Of a stretch of 64,000 bases of DNA, positions 24,906-36,984 are shown one piece after another (the stretch's first letter is position 1; each line of letters opens with the position of its first letter). The position numbers and the translations under genes were made by a program. The DNA lies in assembly GCA_963921195.1 (NCBI GenBank), contig OY992537.1, positions 98,724,736 through 98,788,735 on the forward strand, given 5' to 3'. This stretch comes from Pegoplata infirma. Lineage: Eukaryota > Arthropoda > Insecta > Diptera > Anthomyiidae. The notes beneath the pieces are model-generated. The model was given only the letters and a program-made list of their open reading frames with translations, searched no databases and was not told where the DNA came from.

Positions 24906-27480
24906 AATTTCAAACAAAAATCTTTGATTCTGGAATGTTAAGTCGAAATGTCAGACCATATTTCCCAGCGAAGGCGGCGGGACTCGCAGATGAGCGTGAC
25001 AATATTCGTAGGACAAAACCTAGCGATCCCACACGCAGAGAAGAGATTTGTTTGTGGAAACCATAATCTAAGAGCGTCATATTATGACTGAAAATTTTAT
25101 CATAACTTGTTTGTAGCAACCATAACATTTGCAGCAATCATGTTATGATCCTAAATATTCGAAAAATTTAGGAACATATTATGGTTGCAATAAAAATTGT
25201 ATGATTGCTATAAATATATATTATATTTACATATTATGATACAATTTTCAATCCTAATATGACGCTCTTAAATTATGGTTGCCACAAACATAACTCTTCT
25301 ATGAGTGCACACTCGGCCAACTAAATCTGGAGATCAGCAAATTGGTCAACGAGTATAAAAGGAACAAGTGGATAGATCACCTGAAGAACTGCAACCTCAG
25401 CTCCCGAGCTAGTAAACTCTAGTCGACAGTCAAAGATCTCTCTCATCCCACGAAGGTCGATGGCAGGGTGGAAATAACCTTCATTCGAGAGAGATAAGGC
25501 AAAACGAAGTTTTGTCTATTCAGTGACGGATCACCAGTTTTTCTGTTGAGTGAAGATGCAAATGCCATCAGAAAAGCGAAAGCGTTAGACCCAAACGGAA
25601 TTGCGGAAGCTTAAACACTTGTACGTGCCGGGATTCGAGTTCATGGCCAAAGTCCTCAACTTGTCGCTATCCACTTTGATTACACCCGAAATCTGGGTCC
25701 AGGTTTTAAAAACCGGGAAAATTGCGAACCTAGGCCGATCTCCTTGCTGTCACCAGTCGCGAAGACACTTGAGGTACTTCTCCTTCACAGCCTTGCACAG
25801 CACCTTCAAGCAGCAACATATAAGCACGGAATCCGAAAGCATCATTGTACAATAATAGCGTTAACTGTCATTACCACACATATAAGGCATGGACTGAATC
25901 GAAGTAATCCATGCGAGCTCACAGTGATGGTTGCGCTAGACCTGTCAAAAACCTTTGACATGGTCAGTAACACCACCCTCTTCGGAGAAATTGCAAACTC
26001 CATTCTCAACACCATCAAGTGGTGGGTAGTGAACTATATGTGTGGCCGTCAGTCGTTTGAGGAGTGAGGAGTTAAGAAATAAGAAGTACAAGCCCCGTAG
26101 AGTTAAACAAGGAGTCGCACAGGGTGGAGTTGTCTCTCCGATCTTGTTTAACTTACACCTTTCTAAACTTCCGGCCAATTAAATCTGGAGATCAGCAAAT
26201 TGGTCAACGAGTATAAAACGAACAAGTGGATAGATCACCTGAAGAACGGCAACCTCAACTCCGGAGCTAGTAAACTGTAGTCGACAGTAAAAGCTCTCTC
26301 GATCCCACGAAGTTAGATGACAGGGTGGCAATAACCTTCGGGGTTGAGAGAGATAAGGCAAAACGAAGTGTTGTCTAGTCAGTGACGGACCATCGGTTTT
26401 TCTGTCGAGTAAAGTTGCAGATGCCATCAAAAACGCGAAACCAGACAAAGCTTTAGGTCCCAACGGAATTTGAATGCTAATGCTTACACCTTTCTAAACT
26501 TAAGCACTTGAACGTGCCGGGAGTCGAGTACATGACCAAAGTCATCAACTTGTTGGTATCCATTCTAATTACACCCGAAGTCTGGGTAGAGCGGTCCAGG
26601 TTTTAAAACACGGGAAAATCGCGAACCAAGGCCGATCTTCTTGCTGTCACCAGTCGCGAAGACACTTGAGGTACTTTTCCTTCACAGCCTCACACAGCAT
26701 CTCCCAGCAGCAACATGTCAGCACGGAATCCGAAAGCACCATAGTACAATAATACCATTTACTGCCATTACCCCACATATAAGCCATGGACTGAATCAAA
26801 GTTATCCATGTGAGCGCACAGTGATGGTTGCACTAGATCTGCCAAAAAACCTTTGACAAGGGCTGGCACACCACCCACTTCGAAGACATCGCAAACTCCA
26901 GTCTTCTCAACACCATCAGGTGAACTATATGTGTGGCCGTCAGTCGTTTGTAGAGTTTAGAAATATGAAGTCAAAATCCCCTAGAGTTAAACAAGAAGTC
27001 CCACAGGAGTGCTCTCTCCTATCTTGTTTAACTTCAACCTTTCTAAACTTCCGGCACTACTCCAATGGGTGGAATTGATATCCTATGCCGACAACTGCAC
27101 CTTAATGGCACGGGGCTATGGATGAGCTATGAGTTAAGTTTAATGAACATCTCCTTGATGTTACAAATTTCCTTACTTCGAGAAACATTCAGCTTTTCCC
27201 CACCAAATCATCGGCGACGCTCTTTACCACGTGGACGAAAGAAGTGCAACTGAACTGGATGTTATAGCCGTTGGCGTCAAAATTCCGACACTGAACCACC
27301 CCACACACTAACATTATACAGTTTGTATTCGTTATCGGCGCATGTCACTGGAACGTGCAATAAATAGAGCGGTCAGAGGCAAACTACACACTGCCGGTGT
27401 GGTCACCGAGTGTGAGCGAATCGCAGTGGAAGAAGCTTCAGAGTTGTCAAAATATCGCCCTAAGCCCGGCCAAAGGCCGG
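24906..27480 (+). pseudogene. Decayed Jockey-like non-LTR retrotransposon, internally duplicated
   Basis: Reverse transcriptase blocks can be read across frameshifts and stops: KRNKWIDHLKNCNLSS, RPISLLSPVAKTLEVLL, VALDLSKTFDMV, GVVSPILFNLHLS and ISYADNCTLMARG. About 858 bp of it is present twice in tandem (from 25314 and from 26172); only the second copy continues through the YADD-like region and beyond. A MITE (25030-25307) interrupts the 5' part. It is non-functional. Confidence 0.8.
25030..25307. mobile_element. CACAC-ended MITE inside a non-LTR pseudogene
   Basis: Imperfect ends CACACGCAGAGAAGAG and (rc) CACTCATAGAAGAG. Long near-palindromic arms contain AGAGCGTCATATTA. Flanks are CC and CA. 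Confidence 0.6.
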
Positions 27481-27813
27481 CTACTCAGAAAAACTTTAAT
27501 TTCATTAAAACTAAAATGAATACCAACATTAGTGAAATAACTTCCCAATGCAAAAAAAAATATATGAAATAACTCCCAAAATAATATTTTTGGGAGTTAT
27601 TTCATTTTGGAGATATTTGATAATGATATAACACCCAACTAAAATTGTGATATAAGTCCCCACATACTTGGACCAAGGGAATTAATTTTTTTTTCGGCAC
27701 GCTCCCCTTTTGTCGGCGTGGATATATAAAAATAATTAAAATAATGAAAAAAGTGTGTTAATTTTGTGGAAAAGTTATTAATTAATTTGACAATATTTTT
27801 CGTGACAGATGTC

Positions 27814-27882
27814 TCCCAACGTCTCCTACCGAACCCTCCCAACGTCTCCTACCGAACCCTCCCAACGTCTCCTACCGAACCC
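27814..27882 (+). repeat. 23-bp tandem repeat, three copies
   Basis: Three exact copies of a unit beginning TCCCAACGTCTCCTACCG. Confidence 0.95.
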
Positions 27883-27959
27883 TCCTTCCTCCCCTTTCGT
27901 CTATCTGTTGGAATGGCGATCACGGATAAAATAATACACATGACTGTAAATTAATATAT

Positions 27960-28275
27960 TTACTTGTTGCCACCGAGAAGTTTGGTATTGCATTTGAGCG
28001 ATATCGGTTCAGCGGTTTGAAATTTATAAACGAGAATGTAAGGCTACCTTTAAATTGTTGGTACATTCCACATAACCTAAAAATACAAAATGCTTGAACT
28101 CTGCTGCTGGTTGACATATGTTAATGGTATTTAAAGAAGAACAAACATATTTTAAAAGAAACAAAAAAATCGCGGAGTTTTTGACAATTTTTTTTTTTTT
28201 TTATGCAATTTTTTTTTTACATTGTGGAGGGTATTCATATATTCGGTAAGGCCGAATTTAACTTTTTTAATATTT
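27960..28275 (+). repeat. Interspersed repeat 3' half with GCCGAATTTAAC end
   Basis: Shares GAGAAGTTTGGTATTGCAT and CATTCCACATAACCTAAAAA with copies at 5330-5480, 32430-32830 and 50100-50600. Ends GGTAAGGCCGAATTTAAC. Confidence 0.6.
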
Positions 28276-28715
28276 TTTTAAGATTTGTTCAATAAGTTTC
28301 TACTAGAACTTACTATATGGAAACAATAAAGAAATTCTTTTAAAAAGAAATAGCACAAACAGTGGGTAACAAAATTAAATGTGGTTTTCAAAAATCTATT
28401 TCGTAAATTTTCTAATCATAATTAATTTTTTTTTATAAGCTTCACCATAGTGTGGCACATGGTAAGATATGATTTTATTTACTTAAAATATTAGTCCAAG
28501 ACCCTCCTGCAAGCATATTAGCGACTCTGCATTACTTTTTGAGTCTATTTTATCAATACATTTGGCTGAAATTTTAGACATTATAATTCTTTTGATCCAA
28601 GAACAAATCCTATTGAAATTAGAAAAATCGATCCATGTTTAGGTCTAGTTCAGCATGTAGTTGTTTTACGTTTACTTTGTTACCCGGATAAAAATATGTT
28701 TAAATCTGAATAGAC

Positions 28716-28899
28716 TAGTTGCCCCCATTTCCCGGTATTCCCGGTAATACCTGTATTCCCGGTTCTGTTACCGGTTTCCCGGCTCTAGATATATTCCCGG
28801 GAATGAATTAAGAACCGGGAAACCGGTACCGATTCCCGGGAACACCGAGAACCGGAAATACCGGTATTCCCGGTACTACGGTACTGACCGTAGGCACTA
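28716..28899. mobile_element. hAT-like MITE built of CCGG/CCCGGG repeats
   Basis: An 8-bp duplication GAATAGAC (28708-28715, 28900-28907). Ends TAGTTGCC and GGCACTA. The interior is rich in TTCCCGG/CCGGGAA and ACCGGTAC palindromes, strikingly GC-rich against its surroundings. Confidence 0.85.
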
Positions 28900-29864
28900 G
28901 AATAGACCCTTATCATACATTTTTTGATCATATTTCAGAGCACTCCTTTTTTAAATCACACTGTAGTTTTGTGTAATTAAAAATAATAATAAAATATCGT
29001 ATCGATAAAGCTACGTGATTTTTTGCAAATGCAAAAAAAAAAATCTACAATATACACTCGCTAAGACAACTTAAAGGTATTTAGTAATAAAGCAGGAAAA
29101 ATCTAATTGAAAAAAGCATTTTGTATTTTAAGGTTATGTAGAATATACAAAAAAACATCTTTAGATCGACTCAAAATCTATTGAGAATCACGAATATTCG
29201 AAAATGTCAAAGTAATAAACCCCGTTTTTTTGTATACATACTTTGAAAATTGTCCTTTTTACTAAAATCAGTTTAAACAAGTGGAATTAAATTCGGCTTT
29301 GGCGAATCTTTTATAGCCTTGTAGACACTATTTCCCCCCGCAAAAAAATGTTTACAAATTAGTTTTTGTATGATTTTTGCAATATTAAGGGAAGTATTCC
29401 AACCATTATGAACCGATTAAAATAAAACTTAAAATATATATAAAAGATTTTAGGGTTGGAGTTCTCAGCTTATCAGCCATATCAGTGTTTAAGAATTTCG
29501 TTGCCCCCTTATGAAACAATGTGGACCTTTGGGAAAATTCCGATAACTACCGAACTAACAGGAGTACCGTCCCGACTAAAAATACGTGTCGACTTAAATT
29601 TTATAAAGATTATTTGGTATTCATATGGATATTGTAGGTCTATGTCTTCATATTAATACCCCATAAAATTTACAATAATTGTAAATTATTTAACGAAGCC
29701 GAATTTTTGCAAGCTTATAACACCGTTGGGTAGGTATTAAAAAGCAATTCTTCTTATATGAAAACAGCATGTAGTTTCTGTAGAAGAAATGGCTAAAAAA
29801 ACGATTTTTTCACCCATTTTTTTAACCCCTAAATCCTTGATATGGCCGATAAGCCGAGACAACC

Positions 29865-30446
29865 GAACCGTGTGTAACGCATCGAAATATCGGTCGGAGA
29901 CCCCATAAAGTATATATATTATTGATCAGTGATCGATTCTAAGACATTCTAGCGATGTCCGTCCGTCTGTCCGTCTATCTGTAGTTAAGTTTAGCACGGA
30001 TATGTCTTATGGTCCTAGGCAGATTAAGTTCGGAAATGGGCAAAATCGGACCACGGGGGAAAAAGTTCCCCCTTGAAGAACTAAACCAACCTCTGAAAAA
30101 TATCATTATTTTACACAAGTTTTTGTATTTTTGTTTAACAAATGCAACATTTTTATTCTACAAGAATTTCAAAGTCCTGCATTTGGACCCTGAGAATAAG
30201 AATATGTCGTTTTTTCGGTCCGCCCCCCTTTTATGGGCGTAGAATAAAAAAATTAAATTATGACAAACTTGCACTTCTTTAGTGCAAGAAGCATAAGAAT
30301 GAATTTTTAAATACATATTCGAGAGGAAATTTGCCCCCCCCCCCAAAAAAAAAGCCCTGCCATTTTATTTATTTTTTTTAATTTTTTTGCATGTTGGAGG
30401 GTATAAAAGATTCGGCACAACCGAATTTAACACTCTTACTTGTTTA
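29865..30446 (+). repeat. TATACCCTCCAA-type repeat
   Basis: From the GTGTGTAACGCATCGAAATA block to GATTCGGCACAACCGAATTT and ACTCTTACTTG. The 5' end is missing. Confidence 0.7.
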
Positions 30447-30654
30447 TATACATTTAAAGTTTCAGGAAAATCGGTTCATAATGGGTTGGGATACTTCCCT
30501 GTAAGTAATATAATTTTATTATTCTTTTAACTATTTTCTTATAACCACGCCCTCAAAAAGGGAGTGGCGCGAAAAAAACGACATGACTATGAATATTTCT
30601 AGCATGAAAACGTTTCATTTGTAACAAAAATACAAAAATCATGTAAAAAATAAC

Positions 30655-30951
30655 GTTTTTCAGAGGTTGATTTAGTTCTTCAAGGAGAAACATTTTTCCC
30701 CCAGGTCCGATTTTGCTCATTTACGAACTTAATCTGCCTAAGAACATAAGACATGTTCGTGCCAAACTTCGGTAGTTTAGCTCTTTTATTATGGGCTGCA
30801 TCGTGTTAACTACAGACGGACGGGCATCGCTAAATCTCGATCTCTGATCATAAATATATATATTTTATGGATTCCTAGACCGTTATTTAAATGCATTACA
30901 CACAGAATGACAAAGTGAGTATACCCCATACTGTGGTTGGAGGGTATAAAA
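30655..30951 (-). repeat. TATACCCTCCAA-type repeat, partial
   Basis: GGTTGATTTAGTTCTTCAAG to ACTGTGGTTGGAGGGTATA on the plus strand. Confidence 0.68.
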
Positions 30952-31654
30952 AGCAGGATATTACAAAATATACGTATTCTGGAATACTCCGGAAACCGGT
31001 TTTGACAACTCTGTTTATTTTTTCTTTATACAATAAATTGTTTTATCCAGTCCTTGCTGTAATTCTAAAATTCTATAGTTTATGTATGTATGTACTTCTT
31101 CTCTATATAAAATAAGTTGTCAAAGTGACTGACTGACTGACTCACCATTAAAATTCAACAACTATATTAAAAACCAAACAAATACATCAAACATCAAAAT
31201 TCAATCTCATTTAAGACACGAGTATATAAAAATAAACTTTTTTTTTAAACGGCGACGACGACCACGATGATTTGAGCATGTGAAATTGTATTTTTAATTA
31301 TAATTGTACAATATTTTTCACCAGAAATTCACATTTTTTTTATTTTTGTTGTTGTTATTTTAACTTTTCTAGCTAGACAGTATGGCGACGACAATTATTG
31401 TATGTAGTTAATAATTGTTGTTGTTGGCCGATTGCTGTATGTGGCTGATATTGTCACTCTAAGATACTTAACTGGCTGGCGGAAGGTGGTCTGATGAAAA
31501 TTATAAATGGCTCAAAATATATTAATATTAAAAATGTAACCTAGCGATATAAGACTCCATTGTTTACATTTATAAAATATATTTATTGCTGTAGGTTCAT
31601 ACAAACAAAACTATATTTATAAATATGAATTTTACATTACATTCCAATATGTTT

Positions 31655-32835
31655 ATACCCTCCAATTACAATTAGTGGTAAAGGGTATTTATGTATAAGA
31701 AATATCGGTCTGGGACCCCATATTATTGACATGATCGATTCTAAGACATTCTAGAGATGTCCGTCTGTTGGGCTGTTGAAATTGTGATCACAATCAAAAT
31801 ATTATACAACAATTTTTATTTATTAATAAAAATTAATCAGAATTTGAACATAATGGTTGGCACGCCATAGTGATGAATAGCCCTAATAATGGTATAATTT
31901 CATTCACAGCAACAAAAAACATATTGTTGTAGTCCAATGGACTATCGTATGTAAAATGTTTTAAATATTTTTGTTGGTTATTGACAATTGTTACTTACTA
32001 GCATAGTACAATTTCTTCGTCTTTCTAATTCACATTGTGGATAGAGTCGAATATGTATTAATGTTTTAGTTTGTGCAAAAACGATTTGTCATTAGACTCG
32101 TTTGCTACTTTGTAGTATATCGTTTCTATTTTTGCTAAATAATCTTGACAATGGAATCTTGACAAATTCCGAAACACGTGTCGATTAAGTCTTGCAAAAA
32201 TGACCAACATAAATAAATTTAAAACAAAAAATAATTTTCTTGAAAATTATACTATGAGAATATCATGGTTTTAATTAGTAAAGAAAATAATGACCTCGAG
32301 CCAGAATAAACATCCTCACAAAATATAATATTTTAAAGGTCGAATAAAACAATTTTTATTTATTAATAAAAATTAATCAGAATTTACAGATATTACTGTA
32401 ACTTTACGTATTTACCTACTTGTTTCTGCCCCTAGAAGTTTGGTATTGCATGTGAACAGAATTTGATAATGAATTTTGTATAAAGATCATCTATTGTTGA
32501 TCAGTAACTGATTCTAAGACATTCTGGCGATATCCGCCTGTCTGGTGGTTGAAATGGTGATCAAAATATTACACAGTTACTTAACATATTTAATTGTTAC
32601 TTCGAGAAGTTTGGTTCACATAACCCTAAATTACAAAATGCTTTAATCCGGAATTTTATTCTTCTCCGAAATTTTGTTTCCGCGAAAATTTCTTTTACCA
32701 ATTTGTTCACCAAAATTTTTTCAACAAAAATTTTTTTTTCAACACTATTTTTTTAAATAAGTTTTTTGTAAACATTTTTTTACATTGTGTAGGGTATCCA
32801 TACATTCGGCAAGGCCGAATATAACTTTTTTTTTA
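31655..32835 (+). repeat. Interspersed repeat copies with an insertion
   Basis: TATACCCTCCAATTACAATT start, GTCCGTCTGTTGGGCTG, then a break at about 31800. The family resumes at about 32405 and ends CGGCAAGGCCGAATATAAC. The 37-bp segment that starts AACAATTTTTATTTATTAAT is repeated directly at about 31803 and 32348, bracketing the inserted part. Confidence 0.5.
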
Positions 32836-32989
32836 CTAAATTTCATATTGTTTAGTTAATATGATAAGATTTTAAAATAATATATAATAATGATATCATA
32901 CTGAATACAAATAAAAGGAAAATTACTTCAGAAATCAAGAGTAAAATGTCGGGTAGAGCATGTGATAAAACTTAAAAAAGATTAAATAC

Positions 32990-33511
32990 ACAGTGCACCA
33001 ACCAGAATCGGAATGGGATGAAACCAAATGCAAATGAAAGTTGACATATTGCATAATAAAAGCCTCAAGTCTTTTTTTAGTTCTGCGCTAGATTTTTTTA
33101 CACGCATTTGAAAACTATACGGGGCGTATACTTAATTTTGTAATTGCTGAATAACAATCATACGCAACGGTGCACAGTAATTTATTTTTAATAATTTTGG
33201 TGTTCCGTAAGTAGGTACTGTACCGATTGCAGAGAAATTCATACCGGTTATAGCTGACGTAATTTCGAGCATAAGTTTGGACGATGTACCCCACATGTCT
33301 AATAAGGGCACCCCAGAGGCCACTAAAGTAGGACATGTTTAGTACACAAAAACTTAAATGGCTTAAAATCGCAAATTTTGAATGCGTGTAAAAACAAATA
33401 TAGCGCTGAACTAGAAAAAAGCCTTGAGGGTTTTGTTATGTAAAATGTCAACTTTCATTTGCTTTTGGTTTCATCCCATTCCGATTCGGAAAGTTTGATT
33501 TTGTATCACCG
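32990..33511. mobile_element. MITE-like palindromic element
   Basis: Inverted ends share AATCGGAATGGGATGAAACC and GCAAATGAAAGTTGACAT. A partial relative lies at 63229-63330. No secure target duplication. Confidence 0.65.
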
Positions 33512-33677
33512 TATTATTAAACAAGAAAATTATAGTCGGTCAAGACCGACCATATGATACCCTACACCAGTGTTTTCCAGAAAAGGGGAAAAAACATGGA
33601 CCGATTGTATCAATCTTTCGTTAGATCTTTTTTTATTGTAGAAAGCATGAACAACCCAATTTTAAGTGGAATTAAGT

Positions 33678-33985
33678 TTAAGCTTAGATGTTTGTCCATC
33701 CACACAAAAAATTCAGACACGCGTTTGTCGTTTTTTTTCGAGAAAATCGCATTTGAATTTTAAATTTCATAACAATTTTGTAATTTGCTTGTATTTTCTT
33801 GTTTAAACGTTGCGAATGAGTAATATTAATTGTATAAATATTACTCATACGCTCTGTTGAAACAAGAAATACAAGCAAATTACTAAATTGTTATGAAATT
33901 TAAAATTCAAATGCGATTTTCTTGAAAAAAACGAAAAACGAGTGTCTGAATTTTTTTGTGTGGATGGACAAACATCTAAACTTTA
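33678..33985. repeat. Inverted repeat, about 140-bp arms
   Basis: TAGATGTTTGTCCATCCACA on the left reappears inverted on the right (TGTGTGGATGGACAAACATC). The centre is near AATATTAATTGTATAAATATT. Confidence 0.8.
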
Positions 33986-34440
33986 AAAAAAAAAAAAAAA
34001 GTGGCCGGATTTTTGATAAATTGACTTTTTTTAAAAATGGAAAATATCAGAACGGGTTCCGAAAATTTTCCAAAAAAAAAATAATCGATAGCCCATACAG
34101 AACTATATAAAAATGTAAATTTTTAAGATTGTTGTGCATTCCGTTTTAATGTGATAAATATTTAATCAAGGCAACTCGCCACAAATTTGACCATTTTTCC
34201 AATATTTGACCACGCTAAGCCCAGTTTTTGAAAAATTGAAAAACCAAAAACGCAATTTTCTAAGTTCCATATAGGGCTATCCATACAACCTATTCAGAAG
34301 TTTACGGTACACGTGTTTTTTTTCGCTGGACATTTGGTGTGGAATGCCTCATATATTGTACAAACAAAATGTTAATCAAATATTTTCTATTTTCATTGTT
34401 ATGAGAGGGTGGGGACTACAAGAAGAAGAAGGGGAAACGA

Positions 34441-35458
34441 TTGTTTCAGAAGCTGAGACTTTTTCTATTGGAAAAATGTCTCAGAATCTGAGACTTTTTC
34501 TATAGGAAAAATGTCTCAGAATCTGAGACTTTTTCTATAGGAAAAATGTCTCAGAATCTGAGACTTTTTCTATAGGAAAAATGTCTCAGAATCTGAGACT
34601 TTTTCTATAGGAAAAATGTCTCAGAATCTGAGACTTTTTCTATAGGAAAAATGTCTCAGAATCTGAGACTTTTTCTATAGGAAAAATGTCTCAGAATCTG
34701 AGACTTTTTCTATAGGAAAAATGTCTCAGAATCTGAGACTTTTTCTATAGGAAAAATGTCTCAGAATCTGAGACTTTTTCTATAGGAAAAATGTCTCAGA
34801 ATCTGAGACTTTTTCTATAGGAAAAATGTCTCAGAATCTGAGACTTTTTCTATAGGAAAAATGTCTCAGAATCTGAGACTTTTTCTATAGGAAAAATGTC
34901 TCAGAATCTGAGACTTTTTCTATAGGAAAAATGTCTCAGAATCTGAGACTTTTTCTATAGGAAAAATGTCTCAGAATCTGAGACTTTTTCTATAGGAAAA
35001 ATGTCTCAGAATCTGAGACTTTTTCTATAGGAAAAATGTCTCAGAATCTGAGACTTTTTCTATAGGAAAAATGTCTCAGAATCTGAGACTTTTTCTATAG
35101 GAAAAATGTCTCAGAATCTGAGACTTTTTCTATAGGAAAAATGTCTCAGAATCTGAGACTTTTTCTGTAGGAAAAATGTTTCTTTTTCTATAAGAAAAAT
35201 GTCTCTTTTTCTATAGGAAAAATGTCTCAGAATCTGAGACTTTTTCTATAGGAAAAATATTTCAGAATCTGAGACTTTCTCTATAGGAAAAATGTCTCAG
35301 AATCTGAGACTTTTTCTATAGGAAAAATGTCTCAGAATCTGAGACTTTTTCTATAGGAAAAATGTCTCAGAATCTGAGACTTTTTCTATAGGAAAAATGT
35401 CTCAGAATCTGAGACTTTTTCTATAGAAAAAATGTTTTAGAATCTGAGACTTTTTCTG
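34441..35458. repeat. 35-bp palindromic minisatellite, array 2 (near-perfect)
   Basis: About 29 head-to-tail copies of the same 35-bp unit, most of them identical, inside the giant intron. Edge units and a short stretch at 35165-35215 are degenerate. It is bordered on the right by the 3' end of a non-LTR element. Its homogeneity implies recent expansion or conversion. Confidence 0.97.
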
Positions 35459-35514
35459 TTGGTAAAAAAAAAATCTTCTACACACATATTTGCTAATGTA
35501 TCAAATGTAACAAT

Positions 35515-36590
35515 GGCTTTTAATTTTCAATTTCAATTTTTATTTATTGATCACAACCCAATACAAAGATGAATCTTATATTAAAGTACTGGATTATAAG
35601 AGTAGGTATACAAATCTTATTAAAAATAATTACAATAATAACTTAATTTTAACAAATTAGCATTATATAAACAAAACGTAAAAATTTGACAAATGTTAAA
35701 CAACCTTTAATTTTATTTTTAATTAATTAGCTGTTAATCTTTCTTTTTTTCTAAAATGTTCAAAGATTAATGTTTTGAATTGCGTTGTATTGTTGTTTCT
35801 TTGCAAATCAACGGGTAGCTTATTCCAAATGTGAATGGTATTAATATAAAAATGTTGCTCTGATATCTGAGTCTTATACCGCTGCTGTTTGATTCGATTT
35901 CCCCTATTCGATCTAAAAAAAAGTAGTCTATCATATAGATATTTTGGTTGACGAGTGTATATAATTTTATGTAGGTATATTAATGACCTACACTGTAGTA
36001 AGGATTCAAAAGACACGCCAAACACTTGTTTGGTATAAAAAGATATTTTATTGAAACGTCTAATACCATATATGTACCGTGTTATGCTATTAAAAGCAAC
36101 TTTAAGCTTTCGAGTACTAGCAGCATCACAGTTCGCAAACAGTTCACAACCATATAAAAGAGTTGGTACCAAATATGTTTTAGCTAGAAGCATTCTAATT
36201 TGAAGAGGTATAAAACACTGAGTGCACCACAGATTCCTTAACATTCCATATACTCTTGCCGTAGCAATATTTATATGGTTACTCCAATCCAAGTGATTGT
36301 TAAAAGTAACTCCAAGATTCTTTGTTGAGGTAACTATTTCAATTTCCGATCCATTTAATAGCAAAACCGGAAATATCGGTATGGAGAGTGTTTTCTTTGT
36401 TATCACTAAGCATTTTGATTTGTTTGGATTGAGACACAACCCGTTTGAAGTGGCCCAGTTATAAATATTTGTCAAATCCTTATTAATTTTTCGGACACAT
36501 TCATTAATTTCGAAGGGTTTGCAGCTAATGTAAAGGGTTAATAAAAAAAACATTGGTTTGGCAATCAATATTTGCACACGTTTTAATAAG
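35515..36590 (-). mobile_element. 5'-truncated non-LTR retrotransposon
   Basis: It contains the 3' part of a reverse transcriptase ORF and ends in a short repeat of ATTGAA-type units on the minus strand (about 35520-35550), the style of 3' end found in CR1/Jockey-type elements. It begins just after the minisatellite array. The 5' break lies near 36590, just after the YADD region would have been. Confidence 0.75.
35723..36577 (-). pseudogene. Reverse transcriptase C-terminal part (non-LTR, CR1/Daphne-like)
   Basis: An open 284-residue frame that lacks the catalytic fingers and palm. It begins where the YADD motif should be (the sequence before LYISCKP is altered) and keeps the post-catalytic NPNKSKCLVI block, the GVTFNNHLDWSNHI thumb motif, LLYGCELF, and the IWNKLPVDLQ tail usual in CR1-like elements that end without RNase H. 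It cannot encode an active enzyme. The open frame implies a fairly recent insertion. It is in the same orientation as the host gene. Confidence 0.82.
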
Positions 36591-36984
36591 TGTGTAACTA
36601 TAAATGCATATTTACTAGATTACACAATTACAATAAATATCATTTATAATCAATAAAAAATACATTATTTACCTTAAACTAACAAGAAAATACAAGTCAT
36701 ATCGACTCATTCAAATAGTGCTATCTGCCAAATCAAAATTTTTCAGGACAGCTAACAAACTGCTGGTTTTAAATAATGCTAATTGTAAGTGTAAAAGTTC
36801 CCTCTTTCTACAATTTTAGTAAAACTATACAGTATTACATATAAATATTTTTAAGTTAATAGTGTGTATGATAAATGACAACTAAATCGGTGATCAATTT
36901 GCTATCAAAGATTCATTTTCGATAACATTGCAGAAAACACTATTTCAATACAAGCCCTCGATATATAAAACAACAACTATGTAT

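Noticed and set aside
31803..32393. LTR retrotransposon based on the 37-bp direct repeats
   Set aside because: The repeats are too short, lack a primer-binding site or polypurine tract, and the enclosed DNA has no gag or pol.
33115..33336. 73- and 63-codon minus frames as a small gene
   Set aside because: Inside a palindromic MITE-like element; the two frames overlap each other.
34441..35458. CRISPR-like array
   Set aside because: Units are contiguous 35-bp copies with no unique spacers; the sequence is eukaryotic and intronic. It is a minisatellite.
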